Shown here: positions 26,656-36,421 of the stretch, piece after piece
Layout of the letters: each line of letters opens with the position of its first letter
How positions within the stretch are numbered: the first letter of the stretch is position 1
NCBI GenBank assembly: GCA_046352935.1
Contig: JAXMGR010000001.1
Span: 248,001 to 312,000, forward strand
DNA length: 64,000 bases
Source: CAYWMY01 sp046352935
GTDB lineage: Bacteria > Pseudomonadota > Gammaproteobacteria > Steroidobacterales > Steroidobacteraceae
Reading direction: 5' to 3'
Translations under genes and position numbers: made by a program
Notes under the pieces: generated by a model
Database searches by the model: none
What the model was told of the DNA's origin: nothing
What the model saw: the letters and a program-made list of their open reading frames with translations, nothing else

Positions 26656-27642
26656 TCAGGCCCGAGGCTCGATCTTGCGCAGGTGGTAGGTTGCCGAGAC
26701 CCAGGCGCCGAGCCAGCCCAGCGCACTTCCGACGCCGAGGACGGCGAGGGCCGCCTGCGCATCGAGGCCGAGTACCTGAAACCCCGATCCGTATTCGGCG
26801 GCCAGCCGGGCGACCGGTTCCCGGATCCCGCTAACGGCAATGGCCACCGTGGCCCAGGCGACCAGCGCGCCGGCCAGCCCGTACCAGAAACCCGCATACA
26901 GGAACGGCCTCCGCACGAACGCGTTGCTGCCGCCCACGAGTTTGGTCACTTCGATCTCGTCGCGCCGGCTGTTGATGTCCAGGCGGATGGTGTTGCCGAC
27001 CACCGCCAGCACACCGACGGCGAACAGCGTCGCCGCGACCTCCACGATCCGGCGCAGGACGTCAAGGATGGCCTGCAGGCGCCGCACCCAGGCCGTGTCG
27101 ACCTGCACGACATCGACGCGCTTGATCGAGCGCAGGTCCCCCGCCAGGCCGTCGACGGCGACGGGGCCGTCGAAGCCCCGGGCCGGGCGCACGATGATCG
27201 CGAACGGCAGCGGGTTGTTCTGAAGCGCCTTCAGCGCATCGCCGAAGCCCGACAGCCGCTTGAATTCCTCGAGTCCCTCGTCGGGCGTGACGAGACGCGC
27301 CTCGCCCACGTCGTCGCGGGCGGCGATCTCGTCGGTGATCCTGCGCGCGTCCGCTGCACCGGCCCCGGTGTCCAGGTAGACCGACAACTGCACGGTCTCC
27401 TCGAAATTGGCCGTCACCGAACGGGCATTCGCCACGATCAGGTGCAGGCAGGCGGGCAGCGCCAGCGCGAGGCCGATCACCGCAACCGTCAGGGTCGTGG
27501 AGAAGGGCTGCCGGACGAGGCGACCGAGCGAGGCGACCAGTGTCTGCGCATGGCGTTCGAGCCAGGTACCCAGAGCGTCCCGGAAGCTGCGTGCGCTGAC
27601 TGCGGGGCGCGCGCCCGCGAGTACTTCAGGCAGCTCGTCCAT
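26656..27642 (-). CDS. ftsX: Cell-division protein FtsX
   Basis: A 328-residue ABC-like membrane protein. It has a cytoplasmic N-terminus, a first transmembrane helix near residues 46-68, a large periplasmic loop (about 70-195) that activates amidase regulators in the family, and three further helices in the last 140 residues. FtsX partners with FtsE and links divisome constriction to peptidoglycan hydrolysis through EnvC. The 5' end overlaps ftsE by 17 bases. The AT-rich 132 bases between ftsX and the rpoH ATG hold the CIRCE element. Confidence 0.93.
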   Translation of the reverse strand: MDELPEVLAGARPAVSARSFRDALGTWLERHAQTLVASLGRLVRQPFSTTLTVAVIGLALALPACLHLIVANARSVTANFEETVQLSVYLDTGAGAADARRITDEIAARDDVGEARLVTPDEGLEEFKRLSGFGDALKALQNNPLPFAIIVRPARGFDGPVAVDGLAGDLRSIKRVDVVQVDTAWVRRLQAILDVLRRIVEVAATLFAVGVLAVVGNTIRLDINSRRDEIEVTKLVGGSNAFVRRPFLYAGFWYGLAGALVAWATVAIAVSGIREPVARLAAEYGSGFQVLGLDAQAALAVLGVGSALGWLGAWVSATYHLRKIEPRA

Positions 27643-28296
27643 CCGGCTCCTCCGCGAGGTGTCCCTGCTCGATGTGGATGCGTCGCAGCCCCATGCGGTC
27701 GATGAGGTGCACGTCGTGCGTCGCGATCACGACGGTGACACCGACGTCGTTGAAACGACGGAACAGGTTCATGACCTCCAGTGCGAGATCCGGGTCGAGA
27801 TTGCCGGTCGGCTCGTCCGCGATCAGCAGCGGCGGCTTCGCGATGACCGCCCGCGCGATGCCGACGCGTTGCTGCTCCCCCGCAGAGAGCTCGATGGGCA
27901 GATTGGCCTCCCGGCCGAGGAGCCCGACCTGATCGAGCGCTGCGCGGACGCGGCGGTCCATCTCCCGCCGTGGAACTCCCGCGATCGCGAGCGGCAGCGC
28001 GACGTTGTCGTAGACGGGTCGTTCCGCCAGCAGCTTGTTGTCCTGGAACACGACGCCGATCTGGCGCCTGTAGAGCGGGATGCCCCGCGGCCGCACGGTG
28101 GCGGTGTCGTGGCCGCCGACGACCACCTTGCCGCGAGTCGGACGCTCCAGCAGTGCGATGAGCTTGAGCACAGTGCTCTTGCCGGCTCCGGAGTGCCCTG
28201 TCAGGAACGCCATCTCCCCCGTGCCGATCTCGATGGACAGACCCGCGAGGGCCTCGCGGCCGTTGGGGTAGCGCTTGTGAACGTCCTGGAAGCTGA

Positions 28297-28300
<4 letters not shown>
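27626..28300 (-). CDS. ftsE: Cell-division ATP-binding protein FtsE
   Basis: A 224-residue ABC ATPase of the FtsE/LolD type. Walker A is GHSGAGKST (about residues 36-44), the signature is LSAGEQQRVGIAR (about 138-150), and Walker B is LLIADEPTGNLD (about 158-169). Together with FtsX it forms the divisome complex. It overlaps ftsY by 4 bases and ftsX by 17, giving the classic ftsY-ftsE-ftsX operon. Confidence 0.95.
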
Positions 28301-29262
<962 letters not shown>

Positions 29263-29335
29263 GCTGACTTTCCGTGACAGGCCCGCATTCTATCCGCAAG
29301 GGCCGGCACCGCAGCAGTTCCGCGGGGATGTCGCT

Positions 29336-30070
29336 ATGATCCGCGGCGCCATGCGGACACGAGGCCGGTTCTCCGAGGGGTCGGGCGATGCTACGCGCGG
29401 GAGGCGCGCGGCCCGTCCGCCGTCGAAGGGCGGGCGCCGTGGAACAGCAGCGGCCAGTACCGTGCGGATCATCGGCGGTGAATGGCGCGGGCGTCGCCTG
29501 CGTTTCCCCGATGTCGCGGGCCTGAGGCCGACGCCGGACCGCGTCCGCGAAACCCTGTTCAACTGGCTCGCGCCGGTCCTGCGCGGCGCGCGATGCCTCG
29601 ATCTCTTTGCCGGCAGCGGCGCGCTCGGATTCGAGGCGCTGTCACGTGGCGCCGCGGCTGTGACGCTGGTCGAGCGGGACCGGCACGCCGCTGCGGCGCT
29701 GCGCGTCGCGGCGGCGGAACTCGGTGCGGGGACGCGGGCCTCGATCGTCGAGGGACGTGCGCAGGACTTCCTGGTGACCTGCGGGGCGGGCTTCGACATC
29801 GTGTTCCTCGATCCGCCCTTCGACACCCACGCGCTTCCCGGAATCATCGCCGCGCTCGCCGGTCGCGGCCTGCCCGGCCCCGGAGGCCATGTCTATCTCG
29901 AGGCGCCCGCGGCGGAGGCGCTGCCAGCGCTGCCACCGGGCTGGCGGCTGCACCGTTCGGGCCGCGCGGGCCTGGTGGGCTATCATCTGGTGGCCTGTTC
30001 CGGCGCGGAATCGGTCGACTTCGCGACCACACACGATACCCGGACAGGCTCCTGGAGGAAGCCAGCGTGA
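29336..30070 (+). CDS. rsmD: 16S rRNA (guanine-966-N2)-methyltransferase RsmD
   Basis: A 244-residue class I methyltransferase with a basic N-terminal extension of about 45 residues. The family start is VRIIGGEWRGRRL, then RPTPDRVRETLFNWL. The SAM loop is LDLFAGSGALGFEALSRGA (about 100-118) and the catalytic motif is LDPPF (about 165-169). It methylates G966 of 16S rRNA. I used the ATG with GGGGA about 8 bases upstream; another ATG 15 bases later is possible. A TATGAT at 29335-29340 could be a -10 for the later start. It overlaps coaD by 4 bases. Confidence 0.88.
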   Translation: MIRGAMRTRGRFSEGSGDATRGRRAARPPSKGGRRGTAAASTVRIIGGEWRGRRLRFPDVAGLRPTPDRVRETLFNWLAPVLRGARCLDLFAGSGALGFEALSRGAAAVTLVERDRHAAAALRVAAAELGAGTRASIVEGRAQDFLVTCGAGFDIVFLDPPFDTHALPGIIAALAGRGLPGPGGHVYLEAPAAEALPALPPGWRLHRSGRAGLVGYHLVACSGAESVDFATTHDTRTGSWRKPA

Positions 30071-30585
30071 CCAGCAAGCGCAACGTCCTGTACCCGGGGA
30101 CCTTCGATCCCATCACCAACGGACATCACGACCTGTTGCGGCGCGCCGCCGGCATCTTCGATCGCGTGGTCGTGGCGGTCGCGGCGAACCCCAACAAGGC
30201 GCCGATGTTCTCGATCGAGAAGCGCGTCGACATGGCGCGGCGCGTGGTGCGCGACCTCCCGAACGTCGAGGTCCGGGGCTATGCGGTGCTGACCGCGGAA
30301 TTCGCTCGTGAGTGCGGATGCGGTGTCGTGCTGCGGGGGCTTCGGGCGGTCTCCGACTTCGAGTTCGAGTTCCAGCTGTCGAACATGAACCGCCACATCG
30401 CGCGCGAGATCGAGACGATGTTCCTGACGCCGCAGGAACAGTTCACGTTCATCTCCTCGACCCTGGTGCGCGAGATCGCCACGCTGGGAGGGGACGTGTC
30501 CGAGTTCGTTCATCCGCTCGTGGCGGAGGAACTCGCCCAGCGCGCGCCGATGTTCCGCAAGGCGCCCCTGACCCCGCTGCCGTGA
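30067..30585 (+). CDS. coaD: Pantetheine-phosphate adenylyltransferase CoaD
   Basis: A 172-residue nucleotidyltransferase. The N-terminal YPGTFDPITNGHHDLLRRA holds the phosphate-binding TFDP and the GHHD version of the (H/T)xGH motif. GLRAVSDFEFEFQL and ISSTLVREIA complete the family pattern. It makes dephospho-CoA from 4'-phosphopantetheine and ATP, the penultimate CoA step. It starts at GTG inside the rsmD stop (GTGA), and an AGGAAG ribosome site precedes it. The rsmD-coaD order is widely conserved. Confidence 0.96.
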   Translation: MTSKRNVLYPGTFDPITNGHHDLLRRAAGIFDRVVVAVAANPNKAPMFSIEKRVDMARRVVRDLPNVEVRGYAVLTAEFARECGCGVVLRGLRAVSDFEFEFQLSNMNRHIAREIETMFLTPQEQFTFISSTLVREIATLGGDVSEFVHPLVAEELAQRAPMFRKAPLTPLP

Positions 30586-32276
30586 TTCCCGTCCTGCGCG
30601 TCCGCTGGTTCGCTTTCGCGACGGCGGCGCTGCTGTGCGTCGCCACGGCAGTGGCCGGCGCCGCGACGCGCGTACCCGGGCGTGACGCCATCGCGAGCGC
30701 CCATCCGCTCGCGACTGCTGCCGGCCGCGAGATCCTGGCCGCGGGAGGGAATGCGTTCGATGCCGCCGTCGCGGTTGCCGCGGCGCTCGCCGTGGTCGAG
30801 CCGAGCGGTTCGGGGCTCGGCGGGGGTGGCTTCTTCCTGCTGCACCGGGCCCGCGACGGGCGGCAGGTCGTCGTTGATGCGCGGGAGACCGCGCCGCTGC
30901 GGGCAACGCGCGACATGTATCTCGACTCCGCCGGCATGCCGGTCGCGGCGGCGTCGACCGACGGCCCGCTTGCTGCGGCGATTCCCGGTGAGCCGGCCGC
31001 TTTCGAGCACCTCGCGCGCCGGTACGGCCGCCTGCCACTCGCACGCAGCCTCGCGCCGGCCATCAGGCTCGCGCGCGAGGGCTTCGCGATCGACGAACGA
31101 CTCGCGATGGGCCTGCGCATCCGCCGGGATGCGCTGCGCCGCTCGCCCGAGGCGGCGCGCGTCTTCCTGGTCGGGGACGTGGCTCCGGAGCCGGGGTACC
31201 GGCTGCGGCAGCCGGAACTCGCGACGGTGCTCGAGGCGATGGCCGCGCAGGGTTCGCGTGCCTTTTATTCCGGCCCCGTGGCTTCGAAGCTGGTCGCGTC
31301 CGTGCAGGCGGGCGGCGGCATCTGGACGCTGGAGGATCTCGCAGGCTACCGCGTGATCGAACGGCAGCCGCTCGTCGGTGACTATCGCAACCATCGCATC
31401 GTGTCCGTGCCGCCTCCTTCGTCCGGGGGGCTCGGACTCATCGGCGCGCTGAATGTGCTGTCCGGGTTCGAACTCGATCGCGTGGGCTCTGTCACGCGTA
31501 CGCATCTCGTCGTCGAGGCGCTGCGTCGCACGTTCCGCGACCGTGCCGAACTGCTGGGCGACCCGGCCTTCGTCGCGATGCCGCTCGCGCGGCTGCTGCA
31601 TCCTTACTATGCCGACGGGTTGCGCGTTGCGATCCGTCCCGATCGCGCGCTGCCCTCGACGGCACTCGCTGGTCACGTCGGCGATACCGCACAGGGATCC
31701 GAGACCACGCATTTCTCGATTCTCGATCGCGCCGGCAACCGCGTCGCCGCCACGATTTCGCTCAATCAGTGGTTCGGATCCGGCTGGGTCGTTCCGGGCA
31801 CGGGCGTGCTGCTCAACAACACGATAGACGATTTCGCGATCAAGGCGGGTGTGCCCAATCTCTATGGCCTCATCGGCACCGCCGCCAACGCCATCGAGCC
31901 CGGCAAGCGACCGCTGTCGTCGATGACGCCCGCTTTCATCGAGGGCGATGACGGCGTGATGATCGTCGGCACGCCCGGTGGCAGCCGTATCATCAGCATG
32001 GTCCTGCTCGCGACGCTCGACCGTATCGCGGGCCGGACGGCGCGCGAGATCGTCGCGGCACCGCGCTTCCATCACCAGTACTGGCCCGACATCGTGCAGT
32101 ACGAGCCGGGTGCGATCGGAGATGCCGATGCCGCGGCTCTCGGCGCGCTCGGGCACCGGCTCGTCCCGGCGCGCATGCCCTGGGGGAACCTGCAGGTGGT
32201 CACCTGGGATTTTGCGAGTGGCGCGGTCGAGGCTGCGTCGGACCCGCGGGGCAAGGGCGCAGGTCAGGTCTACTAG
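30582..32276 (+). CDS. ggt: Gamma-glutamyltransferase (periplasmic)
   Basis: A 564-residue gamma-glutamyl transpeptidase. An N-terminal signal segment (residues about 8-26) ends AVAGAATR. The protein is an Ntn hydrolase that self-cleaves before a catalytic Thr; the matching site here is GSETTHFSILD at about residues 369-379, with GGGFFLL and GGSRI in the substrate pocket. It cleaves glutathione and other gamma-glutamyl amides. It begins at GTG overlapping the coaD stop (GTGA), so it is the third gene of the rsmD-coaD-ggt unit. The 91-base gap to fpg contains only short GC hairpins. Confidence 0.9.
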   Translation: MIPVLRVRWFAFATAALLCVATAVAGAATRVPGRDAIASAHPLATAAGREILAAGGNAFDAAVAVAAALAVVEPSGSGLGGGGFFLLHRARDGRQVVVDARETAPLRATRDMYLDSAGMPVAAASTDGPLAAAIPGEPAAFEHLARRYGRLPLARSLAPAIRLAREGFAIDERLAMGLRIRRDALRRSPEAARVFLVGDVAPEPGYRLRQPELATVLEAMAAQGSRAFYSGPVASKLVASVQAGGGIWTLEDLAGYRVIERQPLVGDYRNHRIVSVPPPSSGGLGLIGALNVLSGFELDRVGSVTRTHLVVEALRRTFRDRAELLGDPAFVAMPLARLLHPYYADGLRVAIRPDRALPSTALAGHVGDTAQGSETTHFSILDRAGNRVAATISLNQWFGSGWVVPGTGVLLNNTIDDFAIKAGVPNLYGLIGTAANAIEPGKRPLSSMTPAFIEGDDGVMIVGTPGGSRIISMVLLATLDRIAGRTAREIVAAPRFHHQYWPDIVQYEPGAIGDADAAALGALGHRLVPARMPWGNLQVVTWDFASGAVEAASDPRGKGAGQVY

Positions 32277-32367
32277 CGCGCCATCGCGGTAGCGAGCTCA
32301 CGTGCAACACCCGGGGCGGCTCCGGGGGAGCCCGGGACGGGTCGTCGGTTCCCCGGCCGGTTCCGCC

Positions 32368-33183
32368 TCATTTCTGGCAGGTCGGGCAGAAGTAGGTGGA
32401 TCGCTGCCCCTGCGTGATCTGGCGCACCGGCGTGTGGCATCTGCGGCAGGGCTGGCCCGCACGCTCGTAGACGAACAGCCGCTGGCGGAAATATCCGGGC
32501 ATGCCGTCGGCACCGACATAGTCCCGCAGGGTCGTACCGCCGACGCGGATGGCTTCCGTGAGTACGTCCCGGATGGACTGCGCCAGCTGCCGCATGCGCT
32601 CGCGGCTGACGCGGCCCGCCGCGAGCGTGGGCCGGATCCCGGCCCGGAACAGCGCTTCGCTGGCGTAGATGTTGCCGACGCCCACGACGACCGCCGCGTT
32701 CATGACGAACAGCTTGATCGCCACGCGGCGGCCGCGCGCGCGCCGCCAGAGATGATCGCCGTCGAAGCCGGCCGCGAGTGGCTCGGGCCCGAGGCCGGCG
32801 AGCAGCGGGTGGGCGAGGGCATCTCCGGTCGTGAAATGCAGGCTGCCGAAGCGACGCGGGTCGTTGAAGCGCAGCGCCCGGCCGGAATCGAGCAGCAGGT
32901 CGACGTGATCGTGCGGCAGCAGCGGTGTCGAAGGATCGACCACCCGCAGGCTGCCCGACATCCCGAGGTGGATGATCAGCGTGCCGCGGTCCGTGTGCAG
33001 CAACAGGTACTTGGCGCGTCGCGCCGTACGCTCGATGCGTGCACCGACGAGCTGGCCGCGGAAGCCGCGCGGCAGGTGCCAGCGCAGGCGATGCTCACGC
33101 ACGACGACGTCGTCGATGCGCCGGCCGTCGACGTGCGGCGCGATGCCGCGGCGGGTGGTTTCGACTTCGGGAAGCTCGGGCAC
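32368..33183 (-). CDS. mutM: Formamidopyrimidine-DNA glycosylase
   Basis: A 271-residue Fpg/MutM. The catalytic N-terminus is PELPEVETTRRG, with Pro2 as nucleophile and Glu3. It also has a helix-two-turn-helix and the C-terminal zinc finger, with cysteines in QPCRRCH and FCPTCQK. It excises oxidised purines such as 8-oxoguanine and nicks the backbone. The gene lies just past the rpmB-rpmG unit on the same strand, separated by a terminator-like hairpin. Confidence 0.96.
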   Translation of the reverse strand: MPELPEVETTRRGIAPHVDGRRIDDVVVREHRLRWHLPRGFRGQLVGARIERTARRAKYLLLHTDRGTLIIHLGMSGSLRVVDPSTPLLPHDHVDLLLDSGRALRFNDPRRFGSLHFTTGDALAHPLLAGLGPEPLAAGFDGDHLWRRARGRRVAIKLFVMNAAVVVGVGNIYASEALFRAGIRPTLAAGRVSRERMRQLAQSIRDVLTEAIRVGGTTLRDYVGADGMPGYFRQRLFVYERAGQPCRRCHTPVRQITQGQRSTYFCPTCQK

Positions 33184-33191
33184 AGACGAAG

Positions 33192-33211
33192 AACCCGCCG
33201 GGCGGCGGGTT
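33192..33211 (-). terminator. Hairpin after rpmG
   Basis: A perfect 8-bp stem (AACCCGCC with GGCGGGTT) and a 4-base loop between the rpmG stop and the mutM start. On the reverse strand it is followed by CTTCGTC, a weak tail, so read-through into mutM is likely. Confidence 0.5.
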
Positions 33212-33219
33212 CGATCGGG

Positions 33220-33375
33220 TCACTTGATCTTGGCTTCCTTGTAAGCCACGTGCTTGCGCACCACCGGGTCGAATTTCTGCACTTCCATCTTCTCGGGATG
33301 GAGGCGCTTGTTCTTGGTGGTGGTGTAGAAGTGGCCGGTGCCGGCGGTGGACAGCAGCTTGATCTTGTCGCGCAT
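33220..33375 (-). CDS. rpmG: Ribosomal protein bL33
   Basis: A 51-residue bL33 with the full family sequence: MRDKIKLLSTAGTGHFYTT at the start and the basic HPEKMEVQKFDPVVRKHV core. It lacks the CxxC pairs of zinc-binding L33 paralogues, so it is the zinc-independent type. It is part of the 50S subunit near the E site. It follows rpmB by 28 bases. Confidence 0.96.
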   Translation of the reverse strand: MRDKIKLLSTAGTGHFYTTTKNKRLHPEKMEVQKFDPVVRKHVAYKEAKIK

Positions 33376-33403
33376 GACGGGATCCTGGAAGTGTGTTGCG
33401 GGC

Positions 33404-33640
33404 TCAGACGTTCTGGCCGGCGGCGCGCAGGTCGGCGAGCACGGCCTCGATGCCGTTCTTCTCGATGGTGCGCAGGCCGCGGGTCGAGACGCGCAGGGTC
33501 ACCCAGCGCTTCTCGCTCTCCACCCAGAACCGCTGGTTGTGCAGGTTCGGCAGGAAGCGGCGACGCTTCTTGATGTTCGAATGCGAAACCTTGTTGCCGG
33601 TGGCCGGACCCTTGCCGGTGACCTGACAGACTCGGGACAT
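33404..33640 (-). CDS. rpmB: Ribosomal protein bL28
   Basis: A 78-residue bL28. The N-terminus MSRVCQVTGKGPATGNKVSH and the RRFLPNLHNQRFWVESE core are typical of gammaproteobacterial L28. It is a 50S component. The start is fixed by family length and a GAGGAAAC ribosome site; the frame is open further upstream. It is the first gene of rpmB-rpmG. Confidence 0.96.
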   Translation of the reverse strand: MSRVCQVTGKGPATGNKVSHSNIKKRRRFLPNLHNQRFWVESEKRWVTLRVSTRGLRTIEKNGIEAVLADLRAAGQNV

Positions 33641-33700
33641 GGTCGTTTCCTCAACAGCTGGCGCCGCCCACGGCGGGCGCCCGGTCCAAAAGGGCCGCGT

Positions 33701-33730
33701 ATTAGACCAGCGCACGGGGGGCGGAAGCAA
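33701..33730 (-). promoter_or_regulatory. Candidate promoter of rpmB-rpmG
   Basis: On the reverse strand TTGCTT and TCTAAT lie 18 bases apart, 61 bases before the rpmB ATG, in an otherwise GC-rich 219-base gap. Confidence 0.4.
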
Positions 33731-33859
33731 CACCCGGGTCGCTTCGGAGCCGGAGCCGACGCCTGTCCGGGCTGGCCGGGGGGCGCGATGGTCGCCGGCG
33801 ACCCTGCCGGACACGGACCGATCAGGCCCGCACGGACGGCCGGCGTCTTCCAGGGGGTC

Positions 33860-34534
33860 TCACAGCAGGCCACGTTCGGCCAGCGAAATGCAGGTTCCAT
33901 CCCCGACGATCAGGTGGTCCAGCACGCGGATGTCGACCAGGGCCAGGGCATCCCGCAGCCGGGCCGTGATGAGTTCATCGGCCTGGCTGGGCTCGGCGTT
34001 CCCTGATGGGTGATTGTGCGCCAGGATCACGGCCGCCGCGTTGCGTGCGAGGGCATCACGGACCACCTCGCGCGGGTGCACGCTCGCGCCATCGATCGTG
34101 CCGCGGAACAGCTCCTCGAATGCGATGAGCCGGTGACGGTTGTCCAGGAACAGGCAGCAGAAGACCTCGTACGGTCGGTCGCGCAGCTGCGCGTTGAGGA
34201 AGGTCCGGGTGGAGCGCGGACTCTCGAGCGCCACCCCCGCGCGCAGCACCTCCAGGTGATGGCGCCGCGCCAGTTCCAGGGCCGCGCGCAGCTCCGCGTA
34301 GCGCGCCGGGCCGACTCCGCGGTGGCTGCAGAGCGCGGCCTGGTCGGCGGCCAGCAGCCCGCGCAACGAGCGGAACTCGACCAGCAGCTGTCGCGCGAGG
34401 TCGACCGCGGTCAGCCCGCGCGGGCCCTGACGCAGCAGCAGGGCGAGCAGTTCAGCCTCCGTCAGCGTATCCGCGCCGCGGGCCAGGAGCTTCTCGCGGG
34501 GTCGTTCTGCCCGCGGCCAGTCGCTTATCCTCAT
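33860..34534 (-). CDS. radC: RadC/JAMM-family protein
   Basis: A 224-residue RadC. An N-terminal helix-hairpin-helix-like region is followed by the JAMM/MPN+ metalloprotease-like site AHNHPSGNAEPSQAD (about residues 169-183), with both His and the Asp present. Despite the name, a DNA-repair role has been questioned, and the true activity is unclear. It is divergent from coaBC, the usual gammaproteobacterial radC/coaBC arrangement beside rpmBG. Confidence 0.93.
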   Translation of the reverse strand: MRISDWPRAERPREKLLARGADTLTEAELLALLLRQGPRGLTAVDLARQLLVEFRSLRGLLAADQAALCSHRGVGPARYAELRAALELARRHHLEVLRAGVALESPRSTRTFLNAQLRDRPYEVFCCLFLDNRHRLIAFEELFRGTIDGASVHPREVVRDALARNAAAVILAHNHPSGNAEPSQADELITARLRDALALVDIRVLDHLIVGDGTCISLAERGLL

Positions 34535-34678
34535 GCGGTGTCCTCCGTCCGCCAGTGTTCGCCAGGGGACGGAGCGGGTGGGTGGCGAAATCCGTTCCGA
34601 ACGACGAGAAACGCATGTCCAGAGAACCCGCGGTTATGCGGATTTGGACTGGCCGGGGGGGCACGCAATAATGAGCCG

Positions 34679-35917
34679 ATGAACGCGATGCGCCCGCTTC
34701 GCGTGCTGCTCGGTGTGACCGGCGGCATCGCGGCCTACAAGTCCCCCGAGATCGTCCGGCGACTGCGCGATATCGGTGTCGATGTGCAGGTCGTCATGAC
34801 CGCGGGCGCCGGGCAGTTCGTCGGGCCGTTGACCTTCCAGGCGGTGTCCGGCCATCCGGTACGTGATTCGCTCTGGGACGCCTCGGCCGAGGCGGCGATG
34901 GGCCACATCGAGCTCGCGCGCTGGCCCGACATCGTGCTGATCGCACCGGCCACGGCCGAGGTGCTCGCGGGCATCGCCCACGGCCACGCCGACGATCTGC
35001 TCACGACGCTGTGTCTCGCCACGGACCGGCCGCTGCACGTCGCCCCGGCGATGAACCGGCTCATGTGGAGCAACGCGGCGACGCAGGCCAATGTGGCCAC
35101 CCTGCTGGCGCGGGGTGTCCATGTGCATGGTCCCGCGGAGGGCGGCCAGGCCTGCGGCGAGACCGGGCCCGGACGCATGCTCGAACCGGTCGATCTGGTG
35201 TCGCGGATCGCGGCCGTGCTGCCGCGCACCGGGCCGCTCGCGGGTCGCAAGGTCGTGATCACGGCGGGTCCGACGCGCGAGTGCATCGATCCGGTGCGGT
35301 TCATCAGCAATCGCAGCTCGGGCAAGATGGGCTATGCGGTGGCGCAGGCCGCGTTCGAGGCGGGTGCGAACGTCGTGCTGGTCACCGGGCCGGTCGCGAT
35401 CGCGAAGCCTCCGGGGGTCGAATGCGTGTCGGTGGAGTCGGCGGCCCGGATGCACGAGGCCGTGCACGCGGCCATCGGTGACGCCGACATCTTCATCGGT
35501 GCCGCGGCGGTCGCGGACTATCGTCCGAAGCGCGTGGCCGAGCAGAAGATCAAGAAGACATCCGATGCGATGACGATCGACCTCACCCGCGCGCCCGACA
35601 TCCTCGCATCCGTGGCGGCGCTCGCACGCCGGCCGTTCGTGGTCGGGTTCGCCGCGGAGACCGAGAAGATCGAGGAGCACGCGCGCAGCAAGCTCGAGCG
35701 CAAGAAACTCGACATGATCGCCGCGAACTACGTCGGGAACGGTCGCGCCTTCGACCGCGAGGACAACGCACTCGTCGTCCTGTGGCCCGGCGGGCGGCGC
35801 GAACTCGACAACTGTTCGAAGATCGAGCTGGCGCGCCGGCTGATCGCCTGCATCGTCGAGCGCTTCGCTGCCGCGGGGCCCGGTCGCAGGACTCGTGCGC
35901 GGCGGCGCGGGCACTGA
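34679..35917 (+). CDS. coaBC: Bifunctional PPC decarboxylase / phosphopantothenate-cysteine ligase
   Basis: A 412-residue Dfp/CoaBC. The CoaC half carries GVTGGIAAYK, the catalytic His in GHIELARW (about residue 76), PAMNRLMW and ACGETGPGRM with the catalytic Cys. The CoaB half (from about residue 185) has AGPTRECIDPVRFISN, SSGKMGYA, AAVADYRP and the KIKK lysine. It ligates cysteine to phosphopantothenate and then decarboxylates it for CoA synthesis. The ribosome site is weak; an ATG three codons later is an alternative start. It is followed by dut after 5 bases. Confidence 0.96.
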   Translation: MNAMRPLRVLLGVTGGIAAYKSPEIVRRLRDIGVDVQVVMTAGAGQFVGPLTFQAVSGHPVRDSLWDASAEAAMGHIELARWPDIVLIAPATAEVLAGIAHGHADDLLTTLCLATDRPLHVAPAMNRLMWSNAATQANVATLLARGVHVHGPAEGGQACGETGPGRMLEPVDLVSRIAAVLPRTGPLAGRKVVITAGPTRECIDPVRFISNRSSGKMGYAVAQAAFEAGANVVLVTGPVAIAKPPGVECVSVESAARMHEAVHAAIGDADIFIGAAAVADYRPKRVAEQKIKKTSDAMTIDLTRAPDILASVAALARRPFVVGFAAETEKIEEHARSKLERKKLDMIAANYVGNGRAFDREDNALVVLWPGGRRELDNCSKIELARRLIACIVERFAAAGPGRRTRARRRGH

Positions 35918-35922
35918 AGTCC

Positions 35923-36378
35923 GTGCGCTCCCTGAAGGTCAGGGTCCTCGATCCCCGGCTCGGGTCGGATTGGCCGCTGCCCGCGTACGCAACACAGGGT
36001 TCCGCCGGGCTCGACCTGCGGGCCTGCATCGATGCGCCGCTCGTGCTCGAGCCCGGGCGCAGCGAACTCGTGCCCACCGGCCTCGCGATCCATCTCGACG
36101 ATCCGGGGCTTGCGGCCGTGCTGCTGCCGCGCTCCGGGCTCGGACACAAGCACGGGGTCGTGCTCGGCAATCTCGTCGGGCTGATCGACTCGGACTACCA
36201 GGGGCCGGTCATGGTCTCGCTCTGGAACCGTGGCGCGGCCGCCTTCACCGTGGCGCCGGGTGAGCGCATCGCGCAGCTCGTCGTCGTTCCGGTCGTCCAG
36301 GTTTCTCTCGAGGTCGTCGAGAGCTTCGAAGCGAGCGCGCGCGGCGCCGGCGGCTTCGGCAGTTCCGGGCGCGTCTAG
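35923..36378 (+). CDS. dut: dUTP diphosphatase
   Basis: A 151-residue trimeric dUTPase with all five motifs: SAGLDLRA, PRSGLG, GLIDSDYQGP, GERIAQLVV and RGAGGFGSSGR. It hydrolyses dUTP to dUMP, preventing uracil incorporation and supplying thymidylate synthesis. It starts at GTG, 5 bases after coaBC. The coaBC-dut pair is conserved across gammaproteobacteria. Confidence 0.96.
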   Translation: MRSLKVRVLDPRLGSDWPLPAYATQGSAGLDLRACIDAPLVLEPGRSELVPTGLAIHLDDPGLAAVLLPRSGLGHKHGVVLGNLVGLIDSDYQGPVMVSLWNRGAAAFTVAPGERIAQLVVVPVVQVSLEVVESFEASARGAGGFGSSGRV

Positions 36379-36400
36379 GACCAGGAATTGTCCGGCAGCG

Positions 36401-36418
36401 CGGGCGACACGCCGCCCG
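36401..36418. terminator. Short hairpin between dut and a convergent gene
   Basis: A 6-bp stem (CGGGCG with CGCCCG) and a 6-base loop in the 43-base gap between convergent stops. It has no T-tract. Confidence 0.3.
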
Positions 36419-36421
36419 GGG